A stretch of DNA of 64,000 bases from contig JADJLA010000001.1 in the NCBI GenBank assembly GCA_016705695.1, forward strand, positions 310,001-374,000. The letters run 5' to 3'. How positions within the stretch are numbered: position 1 is the first letter of the stretch; each line of letters starts with the position of its first letter. The translations under genes and the position numbers were made by a program. This stretch comes from Sphingobacteriaceae bacterium (GTDB lineage Bacteria > Bacteroidota > Bacteroidia > B-17B0 > Aurantibacillaceae). The notes beneath the pieces were generated by a model. It was not told the DNA's origin, ran no database searches, and was given only the letters and a program-made list of their open reading frames with translations. This document shows positions 34,980 to 43,796 of the stretch, one piece after another.

Positions 34980-37900
34980 CTAATTAAGTATTACTAATTT
35001 TTCGATTTTTTCAGCCTTTTTATTGTCTTTGTCTACTATGGCAACCTTGTATAGATATACTCCTCTTCCAAGTTTATCTCCGTAATCATCTCTGCCATCC
35101 CAAACTATACCTTCATTACGGAAACCTTCGCAATTTATTGTGCGGTTAATACTTTTTGCCAATTTTCCGCTGATAGTAAATATCTGAATGATCACTTTAA
35201 TATCCTCGCAGTTGCGATTATGCTCAAAAAGGAATTTTGTGTTTGTTGTAAACGGATTAGGATAATTTAATACCATATTCAAGGCCAAGTCTTCGTCCTT
35301 AGTAACCACAAAATCCGTACTAATGCTTGATGAATTATTTTGTACGTCCCATATTTTAAATGAAAGAGTGTGATTTCCTTCAGGAATTTCTTTTAATTGA
35401 TACTTTACCTTGCCGGTTTGGTAACTATTCAAATTTGATTCGTAATACTCGTTAAGTACATAAGGTTTATTTGAATTCTCATCTAATACAGCGGTAATAT
35501 CATGTCCAAATCCTGTACCCACAGTATTAATTCCTGTTGAATCGGAAACCTCAGCCATTAAAATTGGATCCTGGTCAGTAACTCCACCACTCACAAATGT
35601 TTTGCTATTCAAATATAATTTTACTTGTGGTCCTTCGGTATCAACTGTTGCACTGGGACTTAAACCACCAACTCTCACGCTATCGTAATTTCCGTTTGCA
35701 TCGGTGTATCCATCAGTTGCATAATAACTGAATTTGGCTTTTCCGTAATTGAACGATACATCTTTCGGAACGATGAAGGAGAAGGTAAAATCACCATTTT
35801 TTACTTCTACTTTCCCTTTGTATATAATGTTTTGTTGTGATTGAAATTGGAATGGTGTTAAAGTGCCCGGAGTTGTTGAAGAGGCCGGATCATTTAACTG
35901 GCAAGTGATAAGTTCGCTTTTATCATAGATCACCGGATAAACCAATCCGTTAAAGCCGGTAAATTTATTTGCTAAGGTATCACCTACGTAACCTTTAATG
36001 GTAACTTTTGAAAGACCCTTAATAGTATCAGCTATGCTCACGTTTATTGGATTACCATTGATATGCGTGGTGTAAACTTTTTGTTTTGGATATGCCAGCG
36101 TTAAAGCAGGATCGCCCAATAAATGGAAGTTAGAATAAAAGAAGTATTGTTTTAAACTCGCTTTTGTTTGGCGGATGATATCGCCAAGTGCAGGCATTCT
36201 ATTAATGTTGTTTTCGATTACCTTTTTAAACACATAATCAAACAAGCGGTTATTCAAGGTTTCGTTAAAATTTGAAAAAGCTAAACGACAAGTAGTAAGC
36301 ATTGCTATCGAACCTCCCTTTGGATTTAGCAGACACAATTCACCCGCAGAAACACGATCAGGATCATCATAACGACTGAATTCGCAAGTGGCGGTGATGA
36401 AGAGCGGTAAGGTATTAAAATTACTCCAAGCGTCGATGCTGGCAATATCCACTACACGTTCAGCCGATAAGCCAACTTCACCTCCATGCCCTGTATAATT
36501 CATAATCAAACATCCTTTTTCTACCCGGTTGTTGAAAGCGGCTTGCATGTCGGGATAGCGTTTTCCTCCAGGAGTGGATAAACCTTTATAAGCATCAATA
36601 TAAACTTTATCAATGTTATAAGCTGGAGACGCAGCCTTTACTTTACCTGCTAAATTATCGGCCTGGCTCATGTGCAGAGCACCGTCAGCATCATCAGCAC
36701 AAAACATAATGTGATTACGCCAATCACCAAAGATCTGATTGTTTTGAGTGATAGAACAATTATCGGGAGCGGTAGCAGTGATGCCTGTTTTTCTATAGTA
36801 GTTCTCAATTTTTTTAACAACATTATCGGCCTGCACGGCGTTTGAAATAATGATACGTCCAACGCCAACGTCCATAGCATCTGCTTGATCATTTTCCGCA
36901 ACATATCCTTCTTGAGGATCCATTAATCCAAAAAAATCGTCAGAGGCAACGCTGTATATATAAGAAACTGAATTCTCAGTTTCGTAGGTTGGGATAAAAT
37001 TTGTATTTCCTGCTCTACCATTTTTGTTGAGGTAAGAACCGCGACCAAATAAAAGTAAATATTTTGTTGGCTTTCCTATGGCCATTCCTCGCGTATATAG
37101 CATGCGCGTAAAATCTCTAATTGCACTGGCATCTATTTTTCCACTCGAAAATTCGTTATAGATCTGTTCAGGCGTTGCAACCGCGTAGGTCAATCCTTCT
37201 TCTTGTTGATGAAGTGCTGCTAAACGATTTGCATAAGGTAAAAATTGCGTAGGCGAAATGATCACATAATCGGCTTGCGTTAACGCGTGTAGATTTTGAT
37301 TTTGTACCGTGCCAATATAAGTTGGTTGTAAAACATTAGAAGAACTAAATACCACATATTCATTCAAGGAATCGGCATTAGCATTGAAGCTCAAAATACT
37401 ACCGCTAGTTGTGTAATTTTGTTGATATGGATTAATGATGTCAGTGATATTCCAAATGGTAGTACCGCTTATGCCATTTGAATTCACATTGTAATTACAA
37501 ATGTTTCCGGGTGCTGATATTCTTTTGTCGCGAAACTGAAATGTACTGCCATTGAAAACTAATTCGCGACGAGCATTGATCGCAACTTTGTCTATCCAAC
37601 CAACAGTGTTTGGAGTTAAGCGACTAACACTAGCTGTGATACTTGTTGCATTATTATTCAATGCTTTCCCAAATTTTGTATCAAGTACCACAAAATCGGC
37701 CAAGTAATTAGAGATGTCGAATCCAATGATGGAGTGATTATAGCTTAAACCATTTACCGAAACATTATAATGATTAGCTATCGTTCCTCTCCCTGCCACG
37801 GTTGATTCAACTCTTATAGTATCTCCCGTTACAAAATTATTATCTCCAAACACAAAGCTATAACTTGTGTTCACGTCAAAATATTCGCCGTACATATTGC

Positions 37901-38900
37901 GACCGCTTTTTACAAAGTTGATCTGATCCACTTCATGGCAATTATAATAATCGTAAGTTGATGTTGAAACGTTTGTGGGAGTTGCAACTGAATTTTGCGA
38001 AGCAATTCGTTTACCTGCGCCAATATCTATATTCAAATAATAGAAGGTAGTATCGCTGTAAAAATTATTGTAAGGCGAAAATAAAAGTCCTTTGTAGTCA
38101 AGTTTTTTATCCCAACGCGTCATGCCTTTTCCATAAAACAAAACATGATCGGTTGTATTGAATACATTATCACTTTCGCCGGCTACAACAATAGCATTCT
38201 CCTCCAGATCATCGTATCTAAATTCTTCATTTTGTTCGGCAAGAATAACACCACCGTTACCATAAATGCGAATATTTTTTGGATCAAGAGTGCTCATATT
38301 GATGCCTAAACTATTGAGAAAAAGAAAATCCAATTTATAAACACCGTCTCTGGTTATTGCAAGTTTATACCATTTACCACTGGCTAATACCGAATTACTT
38401 TTGAACGTGTTTGCATTGCTGGTTTTGTTTGCGCTAGCTACCAAATCCCATGAAATGGAATAGTCTATTAGTTCTATCACTTCTCCAAGTTCATTTATTT
38501 TGAAAGGAATGATCTGGCAAGAACTTATTGTTTCGTTAACAGAGATGCCATGACTTGATGAAACTTGAAATTCGCTGCTTAAATACTTTCCAAAATTAAC
38601 TTTAATGATGTTCGCGGCTTCAGCATTAAGTTTTAATTCAGAAACAATAGTTAACTTCCCAATTGCTTTGGTATTGATCGAATTTGTTTTACTTTTAAGG
38701 AAATAAGGTAAATTGTTCTTTTTGTGATCGTACAAGGCGTTTTTAACAACTACTTTTTCGAAACTGCTGGCATTTAGTTTAACAATATTGGAAATAGGAG
38801 TTTTGCTCTTTTCAATAGAAAAAACACCGGCAATTTCTGCATTTTGTGCAAAAAGGAACAAATTGGGTAGAAACAAGCAAATAAAAAGCGAAAACCTCAT
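34980..38900 (-). CDS. porU: Type IX secretion sortase PorU
   Basis: Gingipain-type (C25) cysteine peptidase of 1306 residues that removes the sorting domain and attaches cargo to A-LPS. Signal peptide at 1-18 (MRFSLFICLFLPNLFLFAQ). The catalytic pair is visible: His about 803 in MNYTGHGGEVGLS and Cys about 839 in FITATCEFSRYDDP. After the caspase-like domain comes an Ig-like region and a C-terminal type A sorting domain (LNYPNPFTTNTKFLFEHN to RGVYLYKVAI). Length matches PorU. It heads the minus-strand porU-porV unit and is divergent from porP. Confidence 0.94.
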   Translation of the reverse strand: MRFSLFICLFLPNLFLFAQNAEIAGVFSIEKSKTPISNIVKLNASSFEKVVVKNALYDHKKNNLPYFLKSKTNSINTKAIGKLTIVSELKLNAEAANIIKVNFGKYLSSEFQVSSSHGISVNETISSCQIIPFKINELGEVIELIDYSISWDLVASANKTSNANTFKSNSVLASGKWYKLAITRDGVYKLDFLFLNSLGINMSTLDPKNIRIYGNGGVILAEQNEEFRYDDLEENAIVVAGESDNVFNTTDHVLFYGKGMTRWDKKLDYKGLLFSPYNNFYSDTTFYYLNIDIGAGKRIASQNSVATPTNVSTSTYDYYNCHEVDQINFVKSGRNMYGEYFDVNTSYSFVFGDNNFVTGDTIRVESTVAGRGTIANHYNVSVNGLSYNHSIIGFDISNYLADFVVLDTKFGKALNNNATSITASVSRLTPNTVGWIDKVAINARRELVFNGSTFQFRDKRISAPGNICNYNVNSNGISGTTIWNITDIINPYQQNYTTSGSILSFNANADSLNEYVVFSSSNVLQPTYIGTVQNQNLHALTQADYVIISPTQFLPYANRLAALHQQEEGLTYAVATPEQIYNEFSSGKIDASAIRDFTRMLYTRGMAIGKPTKYLLLFGRGSYLNKNGRAGNTNFIPTYETENSVSYIYSVASDDFFGLMDPQEGYVAENDQADAMDVGVGRIIISNAVQADNVVKKIENYYRKTGITATAPDNCSITQNNQIFGDWRNHIMFCADDADGALHMSQADNLAGKVKAASPAYNIDKVYIDAYKGLSTPGGKRYPDMQAAFNNRVEKGCLIMNYTGHGGEVGLSAERVVDIASIDAWSNFNTLPLFITATCEFSRYDDPDRVSAGELCLLNPKGGSIAMLTTCRLAFSNFNETLNNRLFDYVFKKVIENNINRMPALGDIIRQTKASLKQYFFYSNFHLLGDPALTLAYPKQKVYTTHINGNPINVSIADTIKGLSKVTIKGYVGDTLANKFTGFNGLVYPVIYDKSELITCQLNDPASSTTPGTLTPFQFQSQQNIIYKGKVEVKNGDFTFSFIVPKDVSFNYGKAKFSYYATDGYTDANGNYDSVRVGGLSPSATVDTEGPQVKLYLNSKTFVSGGVTDQDPILMAEVSDSTGINTVGTGFGHDITAVLDENSNKPYVLNEYYESNLNSYQTGKVKYQLKEIPEGNHTLSFKIWDVQNNSSSISTDFVVTKDEDLALNMVLNYPNPFTTNTKFLFEHNRNCEDIKVIIQIFTISGKLAKSINRTINCEGFRNEGIVWDGRDDYGDKLGRGVYLYKVAIVDKDNKKAEKIEKLVILN

Positions 38901-38967
38901 AATGGGAACCGTAATATTAACAAATCTAGAACGTGTTTATAGCAAAAATATTGTTAAGAAAATGTTT

Positions 38968-38996
38968 TTGTTTTTAAAAATACATTATTATATTTG
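38968..38996 (+). promoter_or_regulatory. Promoter of porP
   Basis: TTTTTG ending at 38970, 18 bases, then TATATTTG at 38989-38996, matching the Bacteroidota consensus. It lies 24 bases before the porP ATG. Confidence 0.7.
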
Positions 38997-39020
38997 TAAT
39001 GTAGGTTTGGCACAGAAATC

Positions 39021-39968
39021 ATGACGAAACGTATTTTATTTATATTGCTTGTATTCTCAGTAGTTTCAAGCGACTTGAAGGCACAGGATCCTCAGTTCAC
39101 GCAGTTTTATGCGAATCCTTTATACCTTAACCCTGCATTTGCAGGTACCGCCAGATGCGCAAGGGTTTGTATGAATTATCGCAATCAGTGGCCTAACTTA
39201 TCAGGACAGTACGTTACGTATTCAGCGTCTTACGACCAGCATTTCGACTTTATGTCGGGTGGTTTAGGATTGATTGTTCTAAGCGATGACCAAGCTCGCG
39301 GAACGTTAAGAAACACTCAGGCTAGTTTAATTTATTCATATCACGCGGCTATAAACCGTGAGTTTTCGTTAAAATTTGGTATCCAAGCTACTTATTTTCA
39401 AAAAACGTTGGATAAGGGCCGTTTGAACTTTGGAGATATGATCGATGCCCGTCGCGGTTTCGTTTGGAATACTTCAGAGATCGTTCCTTCATCATCTAAG
39501 AAAAACGCCGATTTTACGGCAGGTGTATTAGGATACAGCAAAAACTATTTCTTTGGATTCTCTGCAGCTCACATCACTCAACCTGATGAGGGTCTTTTAG
39601 GAGTATCTAAATTACCCGCAAAATTCACAGGACATGCAGGTTTGATCATTCCACTAGAAAAGGGTAACGAGAGTTACTTATCGCCAAATATCTTATTCCA
39701 AGCTCAACAAAAATTCCAACAGTTGAATTTGGGTCTATATTATGTTAAAGGAGCTTTTGTAGCCGGTTTATGGTACCGTAATATGGATGCCGTTATCGCG
39801 CTAATAGGTTTACAGAACAACAACTTCAAGTTTGGGTATAGTTACGACGTAACTGTCTCAAAATTAAGTGGTAACACCGCTGGATCACACGAAATTTCGT
39901 TGCAGATCCAATTCGAGTGTAAGCAAAAGAAGAAGAAGTATAGGACCATCAGTTGCCCATCTTTCTAA
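39021..39968 (+). CDS. porP: Type IX secretion membrane protein, PorP/SprF family
   Basis: A 315-residue outer-membrane barrel with a signal peptide (LFILLVFSVVSSDLKAQ) and the family-defining start DPQFTQFYANPLYLNPAFAG, followed by YRNQWPNLSG and SYDQHFDFMSGGLG. PorP/SprF proteins help the type IX system secrete and hold surface proteins; several paralogs per genome are common, so PorP versus SprF cannot be settled here. It is followed after 60 bases by gldJ. Confidence 0.9.
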   Translation: MTKRILFILLVFSVVSSDLKAQDPQFTQFYANPLYLNPAFAGTARCARVCMNYRNQWPNLSGQYVTYSASYDQHFDFMSGGLGLIVLSDDQARGTLRNTQASLIYSYHAAINREFSLKFGIQATYFQKTLDKGRLNFGDMIDARRGFVWNTSEIVPSSSKKNADFTAGVLGYSKNYFFGFSAAHITQPDEGLLGVSKLPAKFTGHAGLIIPLEKGNESYLSPNILFQAQQKFQQLNLGLYYVKGAFVAGLWYRNMDAVIALIGLQNNNFKFGYSYDVTVSKLSGNTAGSHEISLQIQFECKQKKKKYRTISCPSF

Positions 39969-39969
39969 T

Positions 39970-40004
39970 TATTTTTGTAACCTTTTAAACTATATAACGT
40001 TATA
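39970..40004 (+). promoter_or_regulatory. gldJ promoter box and leader palindrome
   Basis: TATTTTTG (39970-39977) fits TAnnTTTG. Sixteen bases further lies a perfect 12 bp palindrome, TATAACGTTATA (39993-40004), which would sit in the gldJ leader about 24 bases before the ATG. Confidence 0.45.
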
Positions 40005-40028
40005 GCCGTTTAAATACAGTAAGAACTT

Positions 40029-41693
40029 ATGAATATAAATTGGATAAAAAACCGTAAAGCATTGACAGTCATTATGGCTGTTGCTGTGGTTTCGTGTACC
40101 CAGGAGCGTTCGCCGGCAACCGGTTGGGCTTATAATGACCCAACCAATGGTGGTTTTGAAAAGGTGCCTTATGAAGAGCAAGAGACCGGTCCGGGACTTG
40201 TATTAATAGAAGGTGGAGCCTTTACAATGGGTCGTACCGAACATGATGTTACTTACGAATGGAACAATATTCCTAGAAAAGTTACTGTTTCTTCATTCTA
40301 TATGGATGAGACCGAAGTAAGCAACTTCTCTTATTTAGAGTATTTATATTGGACAGGACGCGTATTTGGTCCTACTTTTCCGGATATCTATTATAAAGCC
40401 CTTCCTGATACTTTAGTATGGCGCGAAAAATTAGCTTATAACGAGCCTTATGTAGAGTATTATTTACGTCACCCTGCTTACCGTGATTATCCGGTTGTAG
40501 GTGTGAACTGGTTACAGGCAAATGATTTTTGTGCTTGGAGAACTGACCGCGTTAACGAATTCATTTTAGTTCGCGAAGGTTTATTAGAGCATACACCAAG
40601 TCCTTCTGATCAAGATTATTTTTCAACTGAAGCTTATTTATCAGGTAAATGGCAAGGTCAGTTAAAACAAAAATTACCTTCATTTGATGAGCAAAATCCA
40701 GAGCGTGATGTACGTATGGAAGATGGTATATTTTTACCAAAGTATCGCTTACCAACAGAAGCTGAGTGGGAATATGCTGCTTATGGTTTAATTGGAAACA
40801 CCATTGGTGAGCGTATCACTGATCGTCGTATCTACCCTTGGAATGGTCATGGTGTGCGTAACGCAACTGATAAATACATTGGTCAGATCAACGCAAATTT
40901 TGTACGTGGTGCCGGTGATTATATGGGTACTGCAGGTTTCTTAAATGATAATGCCGATGTAACTGCTCCGGTTTATTCATATTGGCCAAACGATTACGGT
41001 TTATATAACATGGCCGGTAACGTTACTGAGTGGGTAATGGACGTTTATCGCCCGAACACCGGACAGGATGCGGATGAGTTCCGTCCTTTCCGTGGTAATA
41101 TCTTTACTACGCAAATGCGTGATAGTACAACTTTAATTGGTGGTTTAGGTGGCGAGATTTTAACTAACGTTGATGGTCCGGTTTACCAAAAATTCAATCA
41201 CAAAGTTAACCCTCCTTCAACACATGGTGTGAGTGGTGAAACTGCTGAGGTTACTGATAGCGTACTTACAGTAATGTCAAAAGATATTTACAATAACAAT
41301 AACGCAACACCTGAAGGTAAATCAGATATCCCGGGCCGTGTTCAATGGCGCCAGGTATCTAATACTGTTGCAACAGATAATTTAGATGAGCGTAGAAATT
41401 ACAAAACTGCCGATTACATTAACTACTTAGATGGTGATGTAAACTCGAGTATTTACTTTGAAGAAGGTGAAGATTCTTATGCCGACAAATCAGAAAAGAT
41501 GATGTATGAGTACGCAAAAACCTCTTTGATCAACGATAAATCTCGTGTAATTAAAGGTGGTAGCTGGAGAGACCGTGCATACTTCTTAAATCCTGGTACT
41601 CGTCGTTTCTTAGATCAACGTCAAGCTAACGCATGGTTAGGTTTCCGTTGTGCTATGACACGTGTTGGTAGTCCTGTAGGATTAGGCAAGTAA
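40029..41693 (+). CDS. gldJ: Gliding motility lipoprotein GldJ
   Basis: Lipoprotein of 554 residues with acylation box VVSC at residue about 23. The body is a formylglycine-generating-enzyme-like (FGE-sulfatase) domain: GPGLVLIEGGAFTMGRTEHD, YRLPTEAEWEYAAYG, MAGNVTEWVMDVY and RVIKGGSWRDRAYFLNPGTRR. GldJ and its paralog GldK share this fold; GldJ is needed for gliding and stabilises the type IX core. Position beside porU, porV and murF is the arrangement known from flavobacteria and settles GldJ over GldK. A terminator follows the gene. Confidence 0.93.
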   Translation: MNINWIKNRKALTVIMAVAVVSCTQERSPATGWAYNDPTNGGFEKVPYEEQETGPGLVLIEGGAFTMGRTEHDVTYEWNNIPRKVTVSSFYMDETEVSNFSYLEYLYWTGRVFGPTFPDIYYKALPDTLVWREKLAYNEPYVEYYLRHPAYRDYPVVGVNWLQANDFCAWRTDRVNEFILVREGLLEHTPSPSDQDYFSTEAYLSGKWQGQLKQKLPSFDEQNPERDVRMEDGIFLPKYRLPTEAEWEYAAYGLIGNTIGERITDRRIYPWNGHGVRNATDKYIGQINANFVRGAGDYMGTAGFLNDNADVTAPVYSYWPNDYGLYNMAGNVTEWVMDVYRPNTGQDADEFRPFRGNIFTTQMRDSTTLIGGLGGEILTNVDGPVYQKFNHKVNPPSTHGVSGETAEVTDSVLTVMSKDIYNNNNATPEGKSDIPGRVQWRQVSNTVATDNLDERRNYKTADYINYLDGDVNSSIYFEEGEDSYADKSEKMMYEYAKTSLINDKSRVIKGGSWRDRAYFLNPGTRRFLDQRQANAWLGFRCAMTRVGSPVGLGK

Positions 41694-41716
41694 ATTTGTT
41701 GATAAAAACATTCTAT

Positions 41717-41747
41717 AACCCCGAGCGTAAGCCTCGGGGTTTTTTTA
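41717..41747 (+). terminator. Terminator between gldJ and murF
   Basis: Stem AACCCCGAG / CTCGGGGTT (41717-41725, 41733-41741) with a 7 base loop followed by T7. The T-run ends ten bases before murF, so murF needs read-through or its own promoter. Confidence 0.85.
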
Positions 41748-41756
41748 TTTTGTAAC

Positions 41757-43076
41757 ATGATTGAGAAGCTATCTATTGATGCATTATATAAGAAGTTTGT
41801 AGATGCCGGATATAATGTAACAACCGATACCCGCAAAGTAATTCCAGGCTCGATCTTCTTTAGTTTAAAAGGCCCGAATTTTAATGCCAACGAATTAGCA
41901 GCAAAAGCAATTGAGGCAGGTTGTAAATACGCCATAGTGGATGAGGAGAAGTTTGCCAATAACACAACCATCTTTTTAGTAGGCGATGGATTAATGGCTT
42001 TACAAGAACTTGCGCATCATCATCGCCAACAATTTAAAATTCCTTTTTTAGCGATCACCGGGAGTAATGCAAAAACAACGCATAAAGAATTTATCAATGC
42101 GGTGCTTTCAAAGAAGTATAAAACATTGGCTACCGAAGGAAATTTAAATAATCATATTGGTGTTCCGTTAACTTTACTAAAGTTAAGACCTGATCATGAA
42201 TTTGCCATCATTGAAATGGGCGCCAATCACCAAGGAGAAATTAATGAACTGTGCGAGATAGCTGATCCTGATTTTGGAATGATCACTAATATAGGCAAAG
42301 CGCACTTAGAAGGTTTTGGAGGCATTGAAGGTGTAAAAAAAGGCAAGAGTGAGTTGTATAGATACCTACAAAAAAAGCACGCTAAAGTTTTTGCCAATGG
42401 CGATGATGAGGTTTTGCATGAATTGGCAAAGGATAATGACAAGATCTCTTATGGAACCACAAAGTTATACGATACCATTGGAAAATATATTCCCGATGGC
42501 GAAATGGTATCGTTCAAATGGACGACACGCTATGGAGATAAGGATTGGAATAAATTACCATTGGTAAAAAGCCAAATAACCGGAAAATATAATTTCATTA
42601 ATTGCTTGGCCGCTGTTTGCGTGGGACATCATTTTCATGTAGAAGATGCTATGATAAATGAAGCTTTGAGTGAATATGTGCCTGCGATGAATCGTTCTCA
42701 AATGGTGAAGACAGAAAGTAATTCTATTTTATTGGATGCGTATAACGCCAATCCTAATAGCATGAAAGCGGCCATTGAAAATTTTGCGGACTATAAAGCA
42801 GAACAAAAATGGTTGTTATTAGGGGATATGTTTGAATTGGGAGATTACAGTAAAGCAGAGCATCAGGCCATTGTGAATTTACTGAATGATAAAAAACTAA
42901 GCAATGTGATATTGGTTGGAAATGAATTTGCATCTTTAGAGAGCAATTCGTTCAAAACATTTAAAACAACACAGGAGTGTTTGGAGCATTTAAGAGCGCA
43001 TCAAATAAAAAACGCTACGGTTTTAATTAAAGGATCGCGTGGTATGAAAATGGAAACATTACAGGAGGCATTGTAA
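41757..43076 (+). CDS. murF: UDP-N-acetylmuramoyl-tripeptide--D-Ala-D-Ala ligase
   Basis: Adds D-Ala-D-Ala to the muropeptide precursor in peptidoglycan synthesis. The 439-residue protein has the N-terminal MurF domain (TDTRKVIPGSIFFSLKG), the central ATP-grasp-unlike Mur ligase domain (EGNLNNHIGVPLTLLKL, EMGANHQGEI) and the C-terminal domain (LLDAYNANPNSMKAAIENF, LLLGDMFELG). The nucleotide loop reads ITGSNAKTTHKEF: Ala105 stands where the family has Gly (SNGKTT), a GGN to GCA-type change next to the catalytic Lys106-Thr107. The remainder is fully conserved. Confidence 0.94.
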   Translation: MIEKLSIDALYKKFVDAGYNVTTDTRKVIPGSIFFSLKGPNFNANELAAKAIEAGCKYAIVDEEKFANNTTIFLVGDGLMALQELAHHHRQQFKIPFLAITGSNAKTTHKEFINAVLSKKYKTLATEGNLNNHIGVPLTLLKLRPDHEFAIIEMGANHQGEINELCEIADPDFGMITNIGKAHLEGFGGIEGVKKGKSELYRYLQKKHAKVFANGDDEVLHELAKDNDKISYGTTKLYDTIGKYIPDGEMVSFKWTTRYGDKDWNKLPLVKSQITGKYNFINCLAAVCVGHHFHVEDAMINEALSEYVPAMNRSQMVKTESNSILLDAYNANPNSMKAAIENFADYKAEQKWLLLGDMFELGDYSKAEHQAIVNLLNDKKLSNVILVGNEFASLESNSFKTFKTTQECLEHLRAHQIKNATVLIKGSRGMKMETLQEAL

Positions 43077-43104
43077 AAATTTGATATTGATCCTTTGATA
43101 GATC

Positions 43105-43190
43105 AAAGCCCGAAGGGCTTTAATGTGAAATAACCACCATTGAAACTGGGGGTAAAAAACAAATGCTGAATTGCAACCCTGAAAGGGTTG
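43105..43190. repeat. REP-like palindromes upstream of the Y1 transposase
   Basis: AAAGCCCGAAGGGCTTT (43105-43121) and CAACCCTGAAAGGGTTG (43174-43190), the second ending 18 bases before the transposase ATG. Confidence 0.75.
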
Positions 43191-43208
43191 AATGAAAAAG
43201 ATAAAAAC

Positions 43209-43655
43209 ATGAGCACATATACGCAGATCCTTTATCAAGTCGTCTTCAGCACTAAAAACCGCGAACGAACACTCCTAAAGCCAAACCGGGAAGCGTTATT
43301 TAAGTATATTGGTGGCATTCTTAATAATAAACAATGTCATTTATACCGCATTAATGGCATCGAGGACCATCTGCATATAGTAACACATCTTCATCCTTCG
43401 GTCGCATTGGCTAATCTTGTGAAAGATATAAAACTGGCAAGTTCGGAATATATTAAGAGAGAAGGCCTTTTCCAAAATTTCACCGGATGGCAGAGTGGGT
43501 ATGGTGCTTTCACTTATACTGCCAAGGAAAAAGACCGACTTATTGAATATGTAAGCAATCAAGAGGAACACCATAAAATAAAAACTTTCAAGGAGGAATA
43601 TATTGAACTGCTAAAAGAACATAGAATTGAATATGATGAAAAGTATTTGCTTTAG
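43209..43655 (+). CDS. Y1 (HUH-type) transposase, REP-associated type
   Basis: Single-strand transposase of 148 residues. It has the Y1_Tnp start MSTYTQILYQVVFSTKNRER, the histidine motif DHLHIVTHL (HLH form of HUH) and the catalytic-tyrosine helix region in SGYGAFTYTAKEKDRLIEYVSNQEEHHK. It lacks a TnpB partner, and palindromes flank it on both sides, which is the layout of REP-associated tyrosine transposases (RAYTs) that are domesticated and spread REP sequences; an IS200-type element is the alternative. The ATG at 43209 is preferred to a TTG inside the upstream palindrome. Confidence 0.85.
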   Translation: MSTYTQILYQVVFSTKNRERTLLKPNREALFKYIGGILNNKQCHLYRINGIEDHLHIVTHLHPSVALANLVKDIKLASSEYIKREGLFQNFTGWQSGYGAFTYTAKEKDRLIEYVSNQEEHHKIKTFKEEYIELLKEHRIEYDEKYLL

Positions 43656-43662
43656 GAATATT

Positions 43663-43750
43663 CAACCGCGTTGCGGTTGTGAGAGTGCGATTTTAGTTTT
43701 AGCCACCGCATTTTATGCGGTGTTATTACATTTAATCCCTTCGGGATTTA
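43663..43750. repeat. REP-like palindromes downstream of the Y1 transposase
   Basis: CAACCGCGTTGCGGTTG (43663-43679), CACCGCATTTTATGCGGTG (43704-43722) and AATCCCTTCGGGATT (43734-43748). The CAACCnnnnnnGGTTG form is shared with the upstream copy at 43174-43190. Confidence 0.75.
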
Positions 43751-43796
43751 AAATGAAAGCAAACATTTTTTTTAATTTACCAAAGTAGAAGTAAAC

